From the NCBI GenBank assembly GCA_029237695.1, contig CM055279.1:62531586-62595585 (forward strand): DNA of 64,000 nucleotides, given 5' to 3'. The DNA comes from Conchocele bisecta (taxonomy: Eukaryota; Mollusca; Bivalvia; Lucinida; Thyasiridae). Within the stretch, counting starts at the first letter, position 1, and each line of letters opens with the position of its first letter. The position numbers were made by a program, and so were the translations under genes. Shown here one piece after another: positions 9,481-22,050 of this stretch. A model generated the notes under the pieces. It saw only the letters and a list, made by a program, of their open reading frames with translations. It did not search any database and was not told the DNA's origin.

Positions 9481-11640
9481 AATCACATTAAGATTCTAGA
9501 TTATTGGAAAACCTTTCCAAGTTTTGACCTAATAGCTTTTACAGAGACATGGCTTGGCAACGAAAATAAAACAGATGATATGCTGTTTTACAATTTTAAA
9601 TCTCCAGAAAGGAAAGATAGACAAGGCGATAGGCACGGAGGTGTAATTATATATGTTAGAGACACACTATTCCATAAGCGTAGGCGAGACCTCGAGCTCC
9701 CTAACATTGAATCAATTTGGATTGAAGTTGTGTCAGAAAAGAAACCTTTCTTATTTAGCGTCTTTTACAGGCCCCCGAATGTTAATGCTGTATATGGTAA
9801 TAGTATCGAAGACTCAATTCATATTGCGATAGATACTGGCCATCGATATATTGTAATTGTTGGCGATTTTAACTATAATACTTTGAACTCGCAATCCAAT
9901 AGAAAGGTGACTTCATTTGTACTCAGTTTTCACTGTCGCAGTGTATTTCCTCTCCAACTCACTTCACCGAGCATTCTGAATCAATCATCGACTTATTGTT
10001 TGTATCAAATAGAGACAAAATCGTTAGCAGCGGAGTAGGAGATCCATTTTTGCCACAAGAGACACGTTTTCATTGTCCTATATATGGCTTTCTAAAATTT
10101 TCGAAGCACAAATTTAAACCGTTTAAGCGCAAAATATGGCAATATGAGATTGGAGACTACGACATGTTCCGCAGAGAAATATCAACCACAAACTGGGGCA
10201 ACCTACAATCTGAAAGTTAACATTTCGAAGTTTCAGGAATGACGTTATTTCAGCAATTCGGGAATCAAAGAAAGATTACCACACTGGGATAAGTAACAAA
10301 TTAAAATCAGGTAAACTCCCTTCAAAAGATTGGTGGTCTACTTTGAAACATTTTATATGCTAGAATGAAAATAAAACGATCCCACCACTTCAACATAATG
10401 GATCAATAATCGACGATAACACGTGGAAAGCTAACATTTTAAATATATACTTAAAGAAACGAAGTACGAACTAGCAACTCCCCTAGAATACCTCTTTAAC
10501 AAATCAATTGAATGTGGACTATTTCCAGACGTATAGAAAGAGGCCAATGTGTGCCCGATATTTAAAGCTGGAGATCCTTCTCTCACTTCGAATTATCGTC
10601 CCATCTCTCTTCTTAACACTGTTAGTAAAGTTCTTGAGAGGGCGGTTTTCAAGTATTTGTACAATCATTTTAATGACAATAATATTTTAACACCATTACA
10701 GTCCGGGTTTGTAACTGGCGACTCAACTGTAAACCAACTGACATTCCTTTACAATACATTCTGTCGGGCATTAGACGATGGAAAAGCGGTGAGGGTGGTA
10801 TTCTGCGACATAAGCAAAGAATTTGATCGAGTTTTGCATACAGGTCTTCTTTTGAAGCTGAGAGCCGCAGGTGTTACTAATAATATTCACGACTGGTTTA
10901 AAAGTTATCTTAATAATCGCAAGCAAAGGGTTGTATTACCAGGTGTTTATTCTAACTGGAACCAAGTTAAGGCTGGAGGATCTATTCTCGGCCCTTTGTT
11001 ATTTATATTATATATAAACGATATTGTTGCGGACATAAATTATAATATTCGACTTTTCGCAGACGACACCAGTTTATATCTTCTTGTTGATTCGCCAGAA
11101 ACAGCATCCAGGTCTATAAACAACGATCTCGATATAATTACTAACTGGTCTAATACCTGGCTTGTATCATTTAATCCATGGAAAACTGAATCACTACTTA
11201 TAACACGTAAACGTAATAGAGAAGTACATCCCCAATCCTCATGAATAATGTTAATGTCTCAGAAATTTTTAGTCACAAGCATCTAGGTTTGTATTTTAAT
11301 AACGAGGGAACATGGCACCAACACATAGACTACATAACCTGAAAGGCATGGCGTAGTATCAATGTTATGAGAAAATTAAAATACATTCTAGATAGAAAAT
11401 GCCTTGAAATAATTTATCTTACTTTTATTAGACCGGTATTAGAATATGCAGATGTCGTTTGGGATAATTGTACCCAGTATGAGAAGGATGCCCTCGAAAA
11501 AATTCAGATTGAAGCAGCACGTATCGCTACAGGTGCCACTCGGCTTGTTTCAATCGAGTCCTTATATACTGAAAGGATAAAGAAACGCAGGATAACGATA
11601 CACGCAATAATTATTTAAATGCTTGGCCTACAATTATGAA
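9481..11640 (+). pseudogene. 5'-truncated, degenerate non-LTR retrotransposon (LINE; Jockey/CR1-like group)
   Basis: The order is endonuclease then reverse transcriptase, as in ORF2 of LINEs. The endonuclease part starts inside the domain (FTETWLGNENK, RHGGVIIYVRD, SVFYRPPN, GDFN) and covers about 9510-10040. The RT (10549-11244) shows YRPISLLNTVSKVLER, LQSGFVTGDSTVNQL, VVFCDISKEFDRV and the catalytic FADD. The expected KAFD is KEFD, and the residues between AG and GSILGP that are normally VPQ are missing. The C-terminal part (11260-11618; FIRPVLEYADVVWD, EKIQIEAARI) follows an in-frame stop. Several frameshifts and stops (about 10040, 10220-10500, 11240, 11342) show it is dead. Confidence 0.85.
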
Positions 11641-11863
11641 AACCGGTCAGGCGACTATCTTGGTCACTGTGCACCCAAACCGGTGCCTAAAGTTACTCAA
11701 CCGTGTAATGCACCGTACCACATAGAGAAAGTGATAACAAGCCAAACACACGTGCAGCATGATGATGATAAGTTCGTCAAAACATTTTGTCATACCACTT
11801 GATACGCTTGAGGTATACACATCGTTTTCCGCTATTTACACTGAATGTATAGCTCTCACAATC

Positions 11864-12217
11864 ATGGTACGTCTGACGGAAGTTCAGAGGGGTCAGGCTA
11901 TTGCATTGCTAATGCAAGGTCAAACGCAACAGCAGGTTGCTATGCAGTTGGGTGTGAATGTTTCCACCATAGAACGTCTTGTCCGTCGTCTGAGAGAGAC
12001 CGGAAGGGTTGCCGACCGACCGAGATCGGGACGTCCGCGCGTAACGTCGCGACGTCAAGACAGGGCTATTCGTCTCGCCCATCTACGTAATCGCCACGTT
12101 ACTGCCACTGAAACCGCTATGAACACGGTAGGCAATCATAATCGCCACATTCACCCCAAAAATGTAAGAAATCGATTGCGCGAGGTTAGTCTGGGAGTGA
12201 AACTCTCTTCCAGATGA
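11864..12217 (+). pseudogene. Tc1/mariner transposase, N-terminal DNA-binding part only
   Basis: From the ATG at 11864 the protein has a helix-turn-helix (RGQAIALLMQGQTQQQVAMQ... VSTIERLVRR), a GRPR AT-hook-like joint (RSGRPRVTSRRQDRAI) and the start of the second helix-turn-helix (HPKNVRNRLRE). This is the usual bipartite DNA-binding region of Tc1-type transposases. The frame stops at 12217 and no DDE/DDD catalytic domain follows, so this is a fragment. Its terminal repeats were not identified. Confidence 0.8.
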
Positions 12218-12314
12218 CACACGGAACGCCCCATCACTTCATTGTTTTAAAACCAAAATAAAAACAATCAATGTACTGAAGGTACTGAACATAGGGTACT
12301 ACAAGATTAAACCA

Positions 12315-12316
<2 letters not shown>

Positions 12317-12343
<27 letters not shown>
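12317..12343. repeat. (TTGA)n microsatellite
   Basis: About seven TTGA repeats just upstream of a TTAA-type MITE. Confidence 0.8.
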
Positions 12344-12345
<2 letters not shown>

Positions 12346-12367
12346 GGTGCTATAGTTTCATTAACCC

Positions 12368-12844
12368 TTAAAGGTACATGCCCACTCAGTAGGTACAAAA
12401 TGTTCTTTACATCAGAGACATCATCTGAGACATTTCCTGGCAAAATAAACATTCATTATCCCACGTACTGATTGGCATTATTATACATTTTATATCAGAC
12501 GTAAATTTACACACTGATATCAGGGGCGATAACCGTGTTTGCTTAGAATGTTAACGGACATTACTATTTAATCTCTGTATTTATTTTATGATGTGCAATG
12601 ATCATACGTAAGGTGACGCATTTCGTTAGTATAAATAATTAAAAAATATCATGCCTCATTTGCATATGAAAATAGCCTGATACCACCGCGCGTCACTATC
12701 AGTAAAATAAATATTACTAAATGATTATATCTGTATAGCGGGCACTTGTAACGTTTAGAACTGGTGGAATAGTGACACCGTTATACACTTATTTAATTGC
12801 TATAAATGACATTTTGGTCTTACTCAGTGGGCATGTACCTTTAA
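12368..12844. mobile_element. TTAA-type MITE, copy 3
   Basis: It starts TTAAAGGTACATGCCCACTC and ends GTGGGCATGTACCTTTAA, with TTAA at both ends. The interior holds the family landmarks ATCAGGGGCGATAACCGTGT and TTAGAACTGGTGGAATAGTG. It is a shorter form (477 bp) without the small ORF of copies 2 and 5. Confidence 0.9.
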
Positions 12845-14829
12845 AGCGCTGGAAACGACAATTGTCGTCTGCTGTTTTAAATATTGTTATATTTTCTCCT
12901 CAAAAACATACCGAGACGATTCTACTGCGCTGCCAAAACAGGTTTTTAAAGAGATTAACATATACAAAATGAGCAGACGGAAATTTTATTTTTCAGCGTT
13001 TTAATGTTAAGGAGTAAACTATTGATATGGTACAACTTAAAGTTCAGTATGCACTGTTACAGTATGTACCAAAACATTCAACACCATTACAGATTATGCA
13101 TAGCAATATCAGAAAGATACGGTAACACATATACAAGACATCATCAATTGAAATATACAGATTCCAGATATCTATGATCATTATAGATATATTGAAAACT
13201 GATTGAAGAGCAATAGTTACAATAATTCCGCCACGGAAGCGGTGTCGCGCCTGAAAATGCCTTATCGGTACATCGCCAAGTTTACTTCTGTTTTGTGAAT
13301 GAAATAGTTGGCTCCGGATCGAGTATATTAAAACATACAAATGACGTCATTCGGGAAACCGCTGACAAAATTTTCAATGTATGGAAGCCCAAACTTGTTA
13401 GATTTTTTTTTGTCGTATTTCAGTACTTGCATTAATATGGGTATTAATATACGCTGGATGTGTTATACTGTCATTAATTTGTTCCCTGACTGTAAGTTAT
13501 CACCTTAAATACTGACTTATTGACCCCCTTTCCTGAACGTAGAATTGACACTCATGTTGGCGTGTATTGGCCACCATAGACAAATGTCACTAAAATCCAC
13601 TGTAAATCCATCGATAGAGAGAGAGAATGAGGATTAAACATCAGTTAGACCTACACGTGCGAGTTTTGTTTTGTACAGGTGTCGGGTAAGTTTAAAAATA
13701 GGCTGTCGGAAAGTCAAACTTGATGTAGTTTGTGTGTTAAACGCGTCGCTTGTTTCGGAGAGTATTCGGAGGGGAGTTAACTCTGTTACTAAATTTAGCG
13801 ATGACCGCACGATTTGTGCTGCAAATGGGGGAAAATCACGCGCAACAAAATAATCCGATGTATTTTTGTACGTAGAACATCGGTTGTTGATATTGTGCAC
13901 TGCAAGTAGTTTTTCATAATGTTATTTTCAATTAGCCGTTGCGTATGACAGTTAAACGTTGATTCTAATGCACCGAAACTAGAAAGCACGCATCTGATTG
14001 GTCAATTGAAATCAGAGCCTATAAAATATGAAAAATCACAGCATATAAAATCTCCGTTTTACCAGCCTGTGTTTTACAACTTGACATATTTATGTAACCC
14101 TACGCGCTTTTGTAAACAATGGCCAGCGCGGCGGGGAATGCAAATATTTGCAAATTAATTTCGGTACATTTTCGGTTATCCATTCGGCCATATTGACATG
14201 TACAACCCAAAGCGGAAAAGAGAATCTACCAACGGCTGACAAACGTGGCTTCAGTGTGGTGGCCCTTCAACAAATTTCTTAAAAATATTACCCCACCCGC
14301 CCAAAATGCAGAAGAATTTAATAAAGGGCTCAAATGCAAACTCAATATGCCAGTACCATCCTATAACTTTACGAATTCCAATGTGCACATACATGATAAT
14401 ACATAATAAACTGTATTGCAGATGGGTATTCACCTTAATTAGGCGTAAATCCAGGGAAATCCTAGGCCTGTTGACACAAGTTGTTGCTGACATTTCCTTT
14501 GTAAAATCACACGAACCCAATGCAGAATTGTTGGCATTTCTTTAAATGAATAAAAGCAAGTAACTGTTGCAACTACACATACAAAAGCAATACAATAGTT
14601 AATATAAACATTACAGTTGAATAAATGTATAGATGTCTTAGAAAAAGTCCCGTTAATCTCTATTTGAAATGGGAATATTTTTCGGCGGAGTTAAATTTCT
14701 TCAATTCATTTGGTGTGAGGCGGTTATCGATATGACGACAACAACCTCCTGACGTAATGAAAAAGATCACTGTTCGTGATATGCTACGACGTTTATAGAA
14801 AGCTGGGAGTACACTAGGTGCATTAGAAT
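12845..14829. other. No recognised feature
   Basis: About 2 kb without a believable gene. Open frames on both strands are short and have no domain signal. A (GA) run occurs at about 13616-13625. Confidence 0.4.
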
Positions 14830-14995
14830 GGGGATAACCATGCTTTGTTTTTCGATTTGGAGCGGTATGTGTGAGGTTTTATGGTCTGTGAATCAGTTTT
14901 ACGGCTCCGCTGACGCGTCGCCGTAAAACTGATTCACAGACCATAAAACCTCCCACATACCGCTCCAAATCGAAAAACAAAGCATGGTTATCCCC
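14830..14995. repeat. Near-perfect hairpin with arms of about 77 bp
   Basis: The left arm begins GGGGATAACCATGCTTTG and the right arm is its complement, ending CAAAGCATGGTTATCCCC. Arms differ at only a base or two and are separated by about 12 bp around 14908-14919. It abuts the LINE fragment at 15007. Confidence 0.85.
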
Positions 14996-15006
14996 TAAGT
15001 AACACA

Positions 15007-15504
15007 ATGCATTTTCTTGTTATGGTTACTCCAAGATATCACTACCTACCACCGCATCGAGGGGGGTCTGGGGCGTGGCTAACTGTCGGAGCCCTATACA
15101 TAGGTATACCCTATGTAAAAACCGGAGAGGTCCCAACCTACTACTACAGTGGTACTAGGTATGTCCAGGTATTACACACACGTCTTCGAACGAAATGCAG
15201 TTCTCTCAATCATGATTTATATCGTAATAACATTATTGACTCGCCCAACTGTAACTGTGGACAAGTTGAAGATGCCACCCATTTCTTTTTCCACTGCACT
15301 CCATATGGAGCACATCGAGGTCAACTAATAGACGACATACACACTTTTTGCCAACCCACCCTCCACACTATACTCTATGGTAACAGACAACTTGACAATG
15401 ACTCCAATGAAGCCATTTTCGCATCAGTTAGACTATTCATACAAAAAACGGTCGTTTTAATGCACCATATAATGATGCCTGCGTGTGCACATACTTATAG
15501 CTAA
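15007..15504 (+). pseudogene. C-terminal fragment of a LINE ORF2
   Basis: From about 15110 the frame encodes a typical non-LTR retrotransposon C-terminus with a CCHC-like zinc-binding pattern (NCNCGQVEDATHFFFHC) following VLHTRLRTKCSSLN. No RT or endonuclease adjoins it, so it is a short 3' fragment. It is not contiguous with the LINE at 9481-11640 and may be another copy of a related family. Confidence 0.7.
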
Positions 15505-15534
15505 CTGACTTGGGGTGGCGATAACTGCCCAGCT

Positions 15535-16180
15535 AACAATTGAACGTTGTTACAACGTGCTCTAAACGTTGCACGAATGTTGTGGCAACGTTCAATTTTA
15601 CGTTGTAAGCACGTAAAAATGGCAAGTCCTTGGAATGTGCTGAGCACGTTGTGTGCAACGTTGCAATAACGTTGCCACAACGTTGCTGCTACGTTGGGAT
15701 CCATAATAAAATATTGTGATGACGTTGTAGCAACGTTTCTACAACGTTGATACAACGTGCCAACAACGTTCAAGCCACGTGCCAATTTACGTTGTGCCAA
15801 CGTTGCCACAACGTTGCCAAAGGGATTAAATGTTATGATGACGTTGTTGCAACGTTGCTGGAACGTTGCTGGAACGTTGATACAACGTGCCAACAACGTT
15901 GAAGCCACGTGAACATTTACGTTGTGCCGACGTTGCCACAACGTTGCTGCTACGTTGCAAAATATTAAATGTTATGATGGCGTTGTTGCAACGTTGCTGG
16001 AACGTTGATACAACGTGTCAACAACGTACAAGCCGTGCCAATTTACATTGTGCCGACGTTGCCACAACGTTGCTGTTACGTTGCAAAAAGGGATCAAATG
16101 TGGTGATGACGTTGTTGCAACGTTGCTTCAACGTTGACACAACATGCCAACAACGTTCTAGCTTTACGACCCAGCGTTGC
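15535..16180. repeat. ACGTTG array phased at 11 bp, copy 1
   Basis: Dozens of ACGTTG (or ACGTG) motifs recur with five or six bases between them, so that successive motifs start 11 bp apart (for example ACGTTGTGCCA, ACGTTGCCACA, ACGTTGCTGCT). Blocks of about 120-138 bp repeat, each restarting after a TTAAATGTTATGATG-like spacer at about 15718, 15838, 15976 and 16105. Because CAACGTTG is palindromic, both strands look alike. No coding role is apparent. Confidence 0.85.
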
Positions 16181-16631
16181 TGCTACATTATCAAATGTCA
16201 TATTTAAACTTGGAACCTTTCCATTGCACAAGCTGTTGGTCTGCAAGAGCTTTTAGAAAAAAACTGTGAATAGAAACAAGCATATGATAAAAAAACAACA
16301 ACGATAATATTAAATGTCATAAAATTTATCTCGCGTAATTAAAATACATTCTCTTCACATCAATTAATTATTAAAATTTATTACATTCCCAACGTGTTAT
16401 TACATCGATTTTTCGGTGAGAGAAAACCCGTAATGAATTATTTATTGTTAACTAACGGTAGCGAGAACAACTGTTAATTTTTCATGCGCACATGCCCGCG
16501 CACGTGATTTTTGGATACGCAGATTCACTTTGCAAATTATGTTTGAATAAACATACATTTATGATGTCGTTTATGAAATATAAACGTAATTTCTACATTG
16601 ACGACGCCAGTAAACGTTGTTTTTCTTTTAG

Positions 16632-16669
16632 TGACATCACTAAAGTTGACGTCACTAAAGTTGACGTCA
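16632..16669. promoter_or_regulatory. Three CRE-like sites at exact 15-bp spacing
   Basis: TGACATCA at 16632 and TGACGTCA at 16647 and 16662 form a 15-bp tandem repeat (ACTAAAGTTGACGTC). CREB/ATF-type proteins bind TGACGTCA. A hairpin element related to the one near the other CRE pair (9380-9399) starts 110 bp downstream. Confidence 0.45.
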
Positions 16670-16781
16670 CATAGGCGCGCCACCTTTTTGCACTACAGCA
16701 GTTTACTAGGCTGAATTTTAGTCATTGAAAATGAAAAATTAACAACGTAAGTGTGCGGGAATGTAATAAATAGGATAATCC

Positions 16782-16912
16782 ATCGTACACCTTTCAATAT
16801 TGTGAAATAATACACTCTCGTTCGCTCTGCTCACTCGTTGTTCACGCGGAAACCGACGGACGGTCGTGTATTATTTCACGCTATTGAAAGGTGTACGATG
16901 GATTATCCTCTA
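16782..16912. mobile_element. Hairpin element, family GGATATTCCATCGTACA, copy 2
   Basis: Arms GGATAATCCATCGTACACCT and complement, followed by AAATAATACAC.. and GTGTATTATTT, fold around a GC-rich centre at about 16840. Outer bases (AATAAATAGGATAA / TTATCCTCTATATA) match those of several other hairpins in the window. Confidence 0.75.
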
Positions 16913-18988
16913 TATAAACCAAAGTAAGTGACTTATTTTGAGGAGTTTATATCATGATCAAAATGTCCTATTCCGAATCAGAAGTCACTGTATCATGTGC
17001 ATTTATCCGATCATCTCCATGATCATCTGTCCGATCCGTCCGATCATCTGTCCGCTGCGTACATCTGTCCAATCTGATTGGTTCCTGAAAGCAAACAGTA
17101 CATGTATATGCTAGAACCTGGTTCAACTGTACTGGACAAGAATCGGATCCAACATGTAGAATATGATATTTGGAAAATTTGCATTCCTCGCAAATAGTTT
17201 TACTCGCAGATGCTTTTGGCGAAAGTGGTTATAAGCACATCGATTACAATATACAAATTAGTTCACTAAATTAAACACAATCACATATTTTGAACACGGT
17301 CAATTAGTTCACTAAATTAAACACTATCATATATTTTGAACACGGTCATATCAAACTATGATTTACCATTGTGAGAAACACTGATCCTCAATCAGAGCAT
17401 ATTTAAGTGTCTCAACAATTTATATAATCTACATGTAGCATACATGACCGTGATCATTAAGTAACGTTTCCTGTCGTGTAACTAGAGCAAATAGTAATGG
17501 ATATCTCATCCATTTAATACAAAATATGTCCTCGACCTTGGGCACAAGTGCTATGTAATGGAGTTTATTTAATTTGAGTACTGTAGGGTACTGCGTCTGT
17601 TTAATAGCTTAGGTCATGTATAAACAGTTAACAGAGAAGAACCCTAACCCTGTATTATAATTGTACTACCGGTAATAGGGAAACTCACAAAATCGATATT
17701 TACCGCTAAATTAAAAATGTAAAATCATGATGATAAACAAGCGTATAAGGTGTCAAGCAAATTAGCTGATATGTAGACAAGTTGTTGATGAATGACAACT
17801 AAATACAATTAACCAACTTGGCCACAAGGACATCGCGAACCATCTGAACGATAATACACATTCAGTATGTTACCCAAGTACACTCACCCCTAAGCAAGAG
17901 CTCTCTAAGCTGTGCAGTAGTCCGGGTAGGTGTATCACATTAGATCCGACTGCCAGCACCTCTGCTGCAATATGCGTTATAATACTCTCAATAGCCGTAA
18001 GTAAATAGAGTGAACGGTCAGCAAGCAGCGCAGACTCTGATCAGATTGCGCGAATGCGCAAGCTGATCTGGGACTGCACTGGTAGCACCCAACACAAGGT
18101 CTCTTTTTCTCAGCCAGAGCCCACACAACTGATTGACAAGACACAACTGGTGTTTTATAACATGCGTTATAATTACTTTAAAATGCATCCAGCATGGATT
18201 ACCCAACATCTAGTCGTAACTCATTTTAACACGTACATGTAGATCAGTGTGTAACGCATGAAAATATTATACATGAAGAAACTAACATGAATAATACAAG
18301 TCGAGATACAACTGGTATCGGAGACATCACTCTATAAGCTCTTGATTACTGTCGATCGATGAAGACATGAACATATATCCAGATGAATGATCAGTAGAAC
18401 ACACCCTATCAATTGTAATTACTGCATAATGAATACAGAAATTGGGTCGAGTAACTCGTGGGCCGAAACAAAATGGGGCGCACCAGGCGAATAAACATTC
18501 CGTCTATTTACGCATAGAAAGCCAAATTTCATTACGCTCTTCAAAAAGCAAGGTGTTATGGTAAACATATTTATGTATTTGGAACAACATAGACAATCGA
18601 AATTACCCTTCACAACTGGTAAATTCTGTGCCGAAATTCAAGTTCTGGAGTATCAGCAAACTAGGCCATGTGCGTCGATTCACACTGCGTAACCATGAAA
18701 TTGACCAAATCTGTTGGAAAATAACTGATTGCTGGTCGCTGATTGGTTAAAAATACTAACATGCAGTAAATATTGTTTGTTTTATTAATTGTGTGGACTA
18801 TTGAAAGAAATTCTATAAAATAATGAATTAGTATAATAAAACAAGGTGACCCAGTTTGCATTTTGAAATGACCAGACTATTTTATTTTACTTTCTTAGAT
18901 GATTTCACGATATGTAGTCTGCTGTTTCCAAAGTAATAAAATACGTAAAGTGTATCATTCCACCCTACTACATATGTATCACCAGCGA
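16913..18988. other. Intergenic; a 46-bp tandem duplication and one dispersed repeat
   Basis: A 46-bp unit (AATTAGTTCACTAAATTAAA...) is duplicated at about 17257-17348. Around 18030-18115, GCGCAAGCTGATCTGGGACT resembles a dispersed repeat common in bivalve DNA, judged from memory only. No gene is recognised. Confidence 0.4.
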
Positions 18989-20165
18989 TAAGATACGGCT
19001 GGAATATATTGTAATAAACAACTGTTTGCCAACGGTAGGCGACAAAAAGACATGTTCGTGTCAACTGTTGTACGATTTTCTGTTTTACATGTATGTATTT
19101 TTGCCAGTGGAACATTTATGAAAACGCTTATGTAAACATCGCCGCGTGACATTTGACGCGCACGTGACAAGTTCATGACCTCCTGTCTTTGTTTAATTTG
19201 ATTGGTCGCGTGTTGTTGTCGAAAGATGAGTTTTTCATAGATTTAAACGAGATTTGATGCAAACATTCATGAAATACTTATTAAATGTTTAATAATATAT
19301 GTTAGCTAACCGTAGCGTCTACGATATATCAATCCATTATTGTAAACGCCGGCACATTTATGGCAAATGTATGATAATATTTTTCCACTGAAACCACGTG
19401 GCATAGCATCGGTTCCAGACTGTATACAGCGATATATAGACATGGCATTCTAGTCTACCAGTCTATGTACAGCGATATATAGACATGGCATTCTAGTCTA
19501 GATCAATCCGGGCTAGCGGGCTATTGGGGGGGGGGGGGGCTTTTTTTTTAGGTAGAATGGTGCTGACTTTCAACAAATTGATTTAGGTGAGACAAAAAAA
19601 ACACATGCCTACAGCTGCATGTACAGTAGACTAGAATGCCATGTCTCTATATCGCTGTATATAGACTGGATTCGGTCCTATGCCCAGTAATAGCGGTTTT
19701 CAAGATCGATGTTTATTTACACACTTATCATCAATGCGCCCATAAATGCATACATATTTGCATTAATTTGCTTACAGGATGATAGACATAATGATTATAT
19801 GCCATTAATACACAATATTTCATAATTACTTAGTCCATAATCATATCAGTTACCCATTAATTCTTCGTTAAACCAGAGACATATATAAAATAAACTGTGA
19901 AACCATGTTGACCTAATTCCACTCGGGCAATTCTACCTTCGACAATACATTTATTACCATGATTACGCGACCAATCAAATTAAACCACGGAAGGTCATGA
20001 ACTTGCGTGTCACGTGGCGATGTTTACATAAGCGTTTTCATAAATTTTACACTGGCAAAAAGACATAAAACAGAAAATCGTACAAAAGTTGACCCGAACA
20101 TGTCTTTTTGTCGCCTACCGTTGGCAAACAGTTGTTTATTACAATATATTTCAGCCATATCGTGA
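18989..20165. mobile_element. TIR element with arms of about 200 bp
   Basis: Sequence 18995-19210 (GGAATATATTGTAATAAACA ... TTTGATTGGTCGCG) is repeated inverted at 19965-20160 (CGCGACCAATCAAATTAAAC ... TTACAATATATTTCAGCC). The 750-bp middle has no coding frame and carries a nested palindrome (19416-19672). It is probably a non-autonomous DNA transposon. The flanks were not clear enough to call a target duplication. Confidence 0.7.
19416..19672. mobile_element. Nested palindrome, ATAGACATGGCATTCTAG family
   Basis: The left side carries the arm twice in tandem (ACAGCGATATATAGACATGG CATTCTAGTCTA at about 19425 and 19471). The right side carries it once, inverted (TAGACTAGAATGCCATGTCT at about 19627). 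A run of G (about 19526-19539) lies in the centre. The arm motif recurs at the ends of 6005-6315. Confidence 0.7.
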
Positions 20166-20570
20166 AACGTAATCCCATAACTCTCGCTTCCGGATTACGT
20201 CATTTCGCTTCGGAATACCCCGATTTCTAAAAATAGTACCGGCGAAAGTTAATTATTCGTTACGGAAATCTTCCGGGGAATCCGCAAGCAGCGATAACAT
20301 GTATGCTTTATCTAGTTTGACAAAAAGACCGATACAAACTTTATTTTATTAGGTAAGTCATCCATTGTAACTCATACAGGTTATTTAATATAATTTCTTT
20401 GCTTTGCACTGCTGGTTTAGCACATTTAGACACGTATTTAGACAATAATAGACATATTTCAAATCTTGAAATCAGTCGCTACAGTAGGTATCTTTGAGGT
20501 CTATGGCTGTAACGGTAGTTCTATGTCTACTTGTACAGCACTTACTTAAATACGATTCTTAGATTTACAG
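20166..20570. other. No recognised feature
   Basis: Short AT-rich stretch. No open frame of note or repeat was identified. Confidence 0.4.
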
Positions 20571-20572
20571 TA

Positions 20573-20942
20573 GTGTAGCCTAAGTCTGCGCGGAGTCCGA
20601 GTCTGCGCACCCATAATTTCTAGGCTGAACAACATCTGAATGGAAGGTATATGTTTTGGAATATTAAAAACTCCCCCGTGTTATAATTTTAAAAATAATT
20701 CAGTAAAAAGTTATTTTAAAAAATCGCCAAAAAGACAAAAATTGCTTATTTTGGTTGTACCCACTTGAGAAAACAGTACAATTTATATATATAAAATGCA
20801 ATAAAGTAAGAAACAATCCTGTCAGTGTGTTACTTGTGAATAATATTTCAATGTTAGTACCCAGTTTGGTTCCAAAACACTATTTTGAATGTCCACCAGT
20901 TTCATTTCTTTGATCATTTTCGCAGACTTAGGCTACAAAGTG
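20573..20942. mobile_element. MITE with TGTAGCCTAAGTCTGCG ends
   Basis: The left end is TGTAGCCTAAGTCTGCGCGG and the right end is CGCAGACTTAGGCTACAAAG, about 370 bp apart. A further right-end copy (GCGCAAACTTAGGCTACAAC) lies at about 21120, suggesting a second truncated copy. No coding capacity. Confidence 0.6.
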
Positions 20943-21497
20943 TAACCTCAAAAAACACATGGGTGATGTCATAAATCACATAGGAAATGTTATGTAATGA
21001 AGTCAGAACGTCTTCAAATGTGACATGCACAACCATCTTTGAGCTGTTAATCAGATAGAAGTAATCTGAACAGAATATTTGAAAGGCAATGACCTCCAAT
21101 TTGTTTTGAGATCCTTAAGTGCGCAAACTTAGGCTACAACGCTGTACTGGTAACTGTCGTTTACTGGGCTAAACACCACATTTCATTTTGTGATTGTTGT
21201 TACATCAGATATTAAATCTTATTTACAACATACAAATTATGATAAAATAACACACATATATCATAGAACACATGTTGGCATACCTGGTCATTATATTTCA
21301 CCTAAATTACAGAAATTTCTTCCAATTCAACAACCAAAATTTATAACAAAACCGCAAAAGAACTTAGGCCAGGAACACGAATTGCCGCTTAAATATAAGC
21401 AGAGCTGGCCCGTAGTTTCGCACAATAATATTTAAAAACACAAATTGATATTATAATTCTCCTAATTACTGATCTATTTTATTCAATATTATCACGA

Positions 21498-21597
21498 AAC
21501 GATTATTTTTAATTGAATTTAAATACTATATTCTATTATTATTCCGAGATTTATTTTTAATTGAATTTAAATACTATATTTTATTATTATTATTCAA
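21498..21597. repeat. Tandem duplication of about 47 bp, AT-rich
   Basis: TTATTTTTAATTGAATTTAA followed by ATACTATATT.TATTATTAT appears twice. Confidence 0.7.
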
Positions 21598-21639
21598 TCA
21601 AGTGCGAAACTAATTTTATAGCTCCATATCTATAGTCTG

Positions 21640-22050
21640 TAAAACAACGTTGCCTCCACGTGCTGAGCACGTAATACAAACATTGTCTGATTTGCAGAGT
21701 ATAACTGGCGGTTTGAGATTTAGCGACCTTGTGTATGTCCAATTAGGTAGATTGTATGCCTTATTGTTGGTTCCATATATTCACCACACAAACGTCATTA
21801 GCACGTTGCCTGGACGTTGCATGCAACGCAACCAAAATGAGACATACGCAACCAAAACGCAACGTGCTAAAAACGTTGCATAAAAGTTGCGTACAACGCA
21901 ACATATATGCAACGTTGTGACAACGTTGCTACAACGTTGTGTGCAATGCAACCTAGATGCAACGTTGTGACAACGTTGCTACAACGTTCTGTGCAATGCA
22001 ACCTAGACGCAACGTTGCTACAACGTTGTATGCACGTTGTGTGTTTGCTG
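21640..22050. repeat. ACGTTG array phased at 11 bp, copy 2
   Basis: The core at 21875-22035 repeats ACGTTGTGACA, ACGTTGCTACA, ACGTTGTGTGC, again at 11-bp spacing, in about 55-bp blocks separated by ATGCAACCTAGATGCA-type spacers. Outer, sparser GCACGT and ACGTTGC motifs extend to 21645. It is related to, but not a copy of, 15535-16180. Confidence 0.8.
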
